Part shown: positions 6,192 to 6,616 of the stretch, piece after piece | Layout: each line of letters begins with the position of its first letter | Position numbering within the stretch: position 1 is the first letter of the stretch | NCBI GenBank assembly: GCA_026985625.1 | Contig: JALSQC010000405.1 | Span: 1 to 6,616 of the forward strand | DNA length: 6,616 nt | Reading direction: 5' to 3' | From: Bacteroidales bacterium | GTDB taxonomy: Bacteria; Bacteroidota; Bacteroidia; Bacteroidales; JAFGXI01 | Translations under genes and position numbers: made by a program | The notes under the pieces: model-generated | Databases searched by the model: none | What the model was told of the DNA's origin: nothing | The model's input: only the letters and a program-made list of their open reading frames with translations

Positions 6192-6616
6192 ATGTCGTCA
6201 ACTCGAGAGTTTTTTTATAAATATTTAGCTCAAACATCAGATAATCCCATAAGTTTAGAGATTGAAAAAGCCGAAGGAATTTATCTTTTTGATAAAAACG
6301 GGAAAAAATATATCGATTTAATTGCAGGGGTATCGGTTAGTAATGTCGGGCATAGACACAAAAAAGTTATTGATGCAATAAAAGAACAAACCGATAAATA
6401 TTTACATTTAATGGTTTATGGCGAATATATTCAATCGCCACAAGTTAAATTGGCAAAACAAATTGTTGATGTTACTCCCGAGCAATATAACTCGGTTTAT
6501 TTTGTAAACTCCGGAAGCGAAGCAACCGAAGGTGCTTTAAAACTTGCAAAACGATATACCGGCAGAACCGAAATAATTGCTTTTAAAAACGCATATCATG
6601 GCAGCACCCATGGTGC
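6192..6616 (+). CDS. Class III PLP-dependent aminotransferase, N-terminal part (cut by window end)
   Basis: The reading frame opens at ATG 6192, one base after the preceding TAA, and stays open to the window end, giving 141 codons of a family that is usually about 380-450 residues. It begins MSSTREFFYKYLAQTSDNP. Family marks are 'GIYLFDKNGKKYIDLIAG' at 29-46, 'GHRHKKVIDAIKEQ' at 53-66, the PLP-phosphate loop 'VNSGSEATEGALKLAKRYTG' at 105-124, and 'AYHGSTHG' at 134-141, with the Tyr that stacks on the cofactor. The Schiff-base lysine lies beyond the window. The family moves amino groups between omega- or alpha-amino acids and 2-oxo acids. Acetylornithine, ornithine, 4-aminobutyrate and lysine aminotransferases all share these motifs, so the substrate cannot be told from this part. 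It starts inside an operon with the MerR-type gene, and the one-base gap suggests translational coupling by re-initiation. Confidence 0.93.
   Translation, partial: MSSTREFFYKYLAQTSDNPISLEIEKAEGIYLFDKNGKKYIDLIAGVSVSNVGHRHKKVIDAIKEQTDKYLHLMVYGEYIQSPQVKLAKQIVDVTPEQYNSVYFVNSGSEATEGALKLAKRYTGRTEIIAFKNAYHGSTHG

Overview
The window looks like a piece of chromosome from an AT-rich member of the Bacteroidota, probably a Bacteroidales or Flavobacteriia relative. Three things point there. The first gene ends in a type IX secretion (T9SS) type A sorting domain, a system confined essentially to this phylum. Upstream of every first gene there is a match to the Bacteroidota -7 promoter box TAnnTTTG, and no start codon has a clear Shine-Dalgarno sequence. 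The AlaRS, M23 peptidase and short MerR proteins also have the look of their Bacteroidota versions. I cannot name a genus from the sequence.

Layout. Positions 1-80 are an AT-rich leader with one -7 box. Positions 81-1982 (+) encode a 633-residue secreted multi-domain beta-sandwich protein with a signal peptide and a C-terminal T9SS sorting domain; its function is unknown. A strong hairpin at about 1999-2039, with T-runs on both strands, terminates this gene and the convergent alaS. Positions 2078-4705 (-) encode a complete alanyl-tRNA synthetase with intact aminoacylation, editing and C-Ala parts. The 90-base gap 4706-4795 holds two divergent promoters whose core elements interleave. Positions 4796-5770 (+) encode a membrane-anchored M23 (LytM-type) peptidase with all catalytic residues. 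An 84-base gap follows, with a -7 box and two AT-rich palindromes. Positions 5855-6190 (+) encode a short MerR-type DNA-binding protein, and one base after its stop a class III PLP-dependent aminotransferase starts (6192) and runs off the window end.

How the genes work together. alaS serves translation and the M23 protein probably serves cell-wall remodelling; they share only the divergent promoter region. The MerR-type gene and the aminotransferase are almost certainly co-transcribed and probably translationally coupled. The T9SS protein is an independent accessory gene. All four complete genes stop with TAA.

I found no mobile element, CRISPR array, tRNA, rRNA or clear novel system. The most interesting signals are the interleaved divergent promoters, a palindrome just where a MerR-type operator would lie, and a marked excess of TCG/CGA triplets with C-ending codons before GA, which is unexpected at this base composition.
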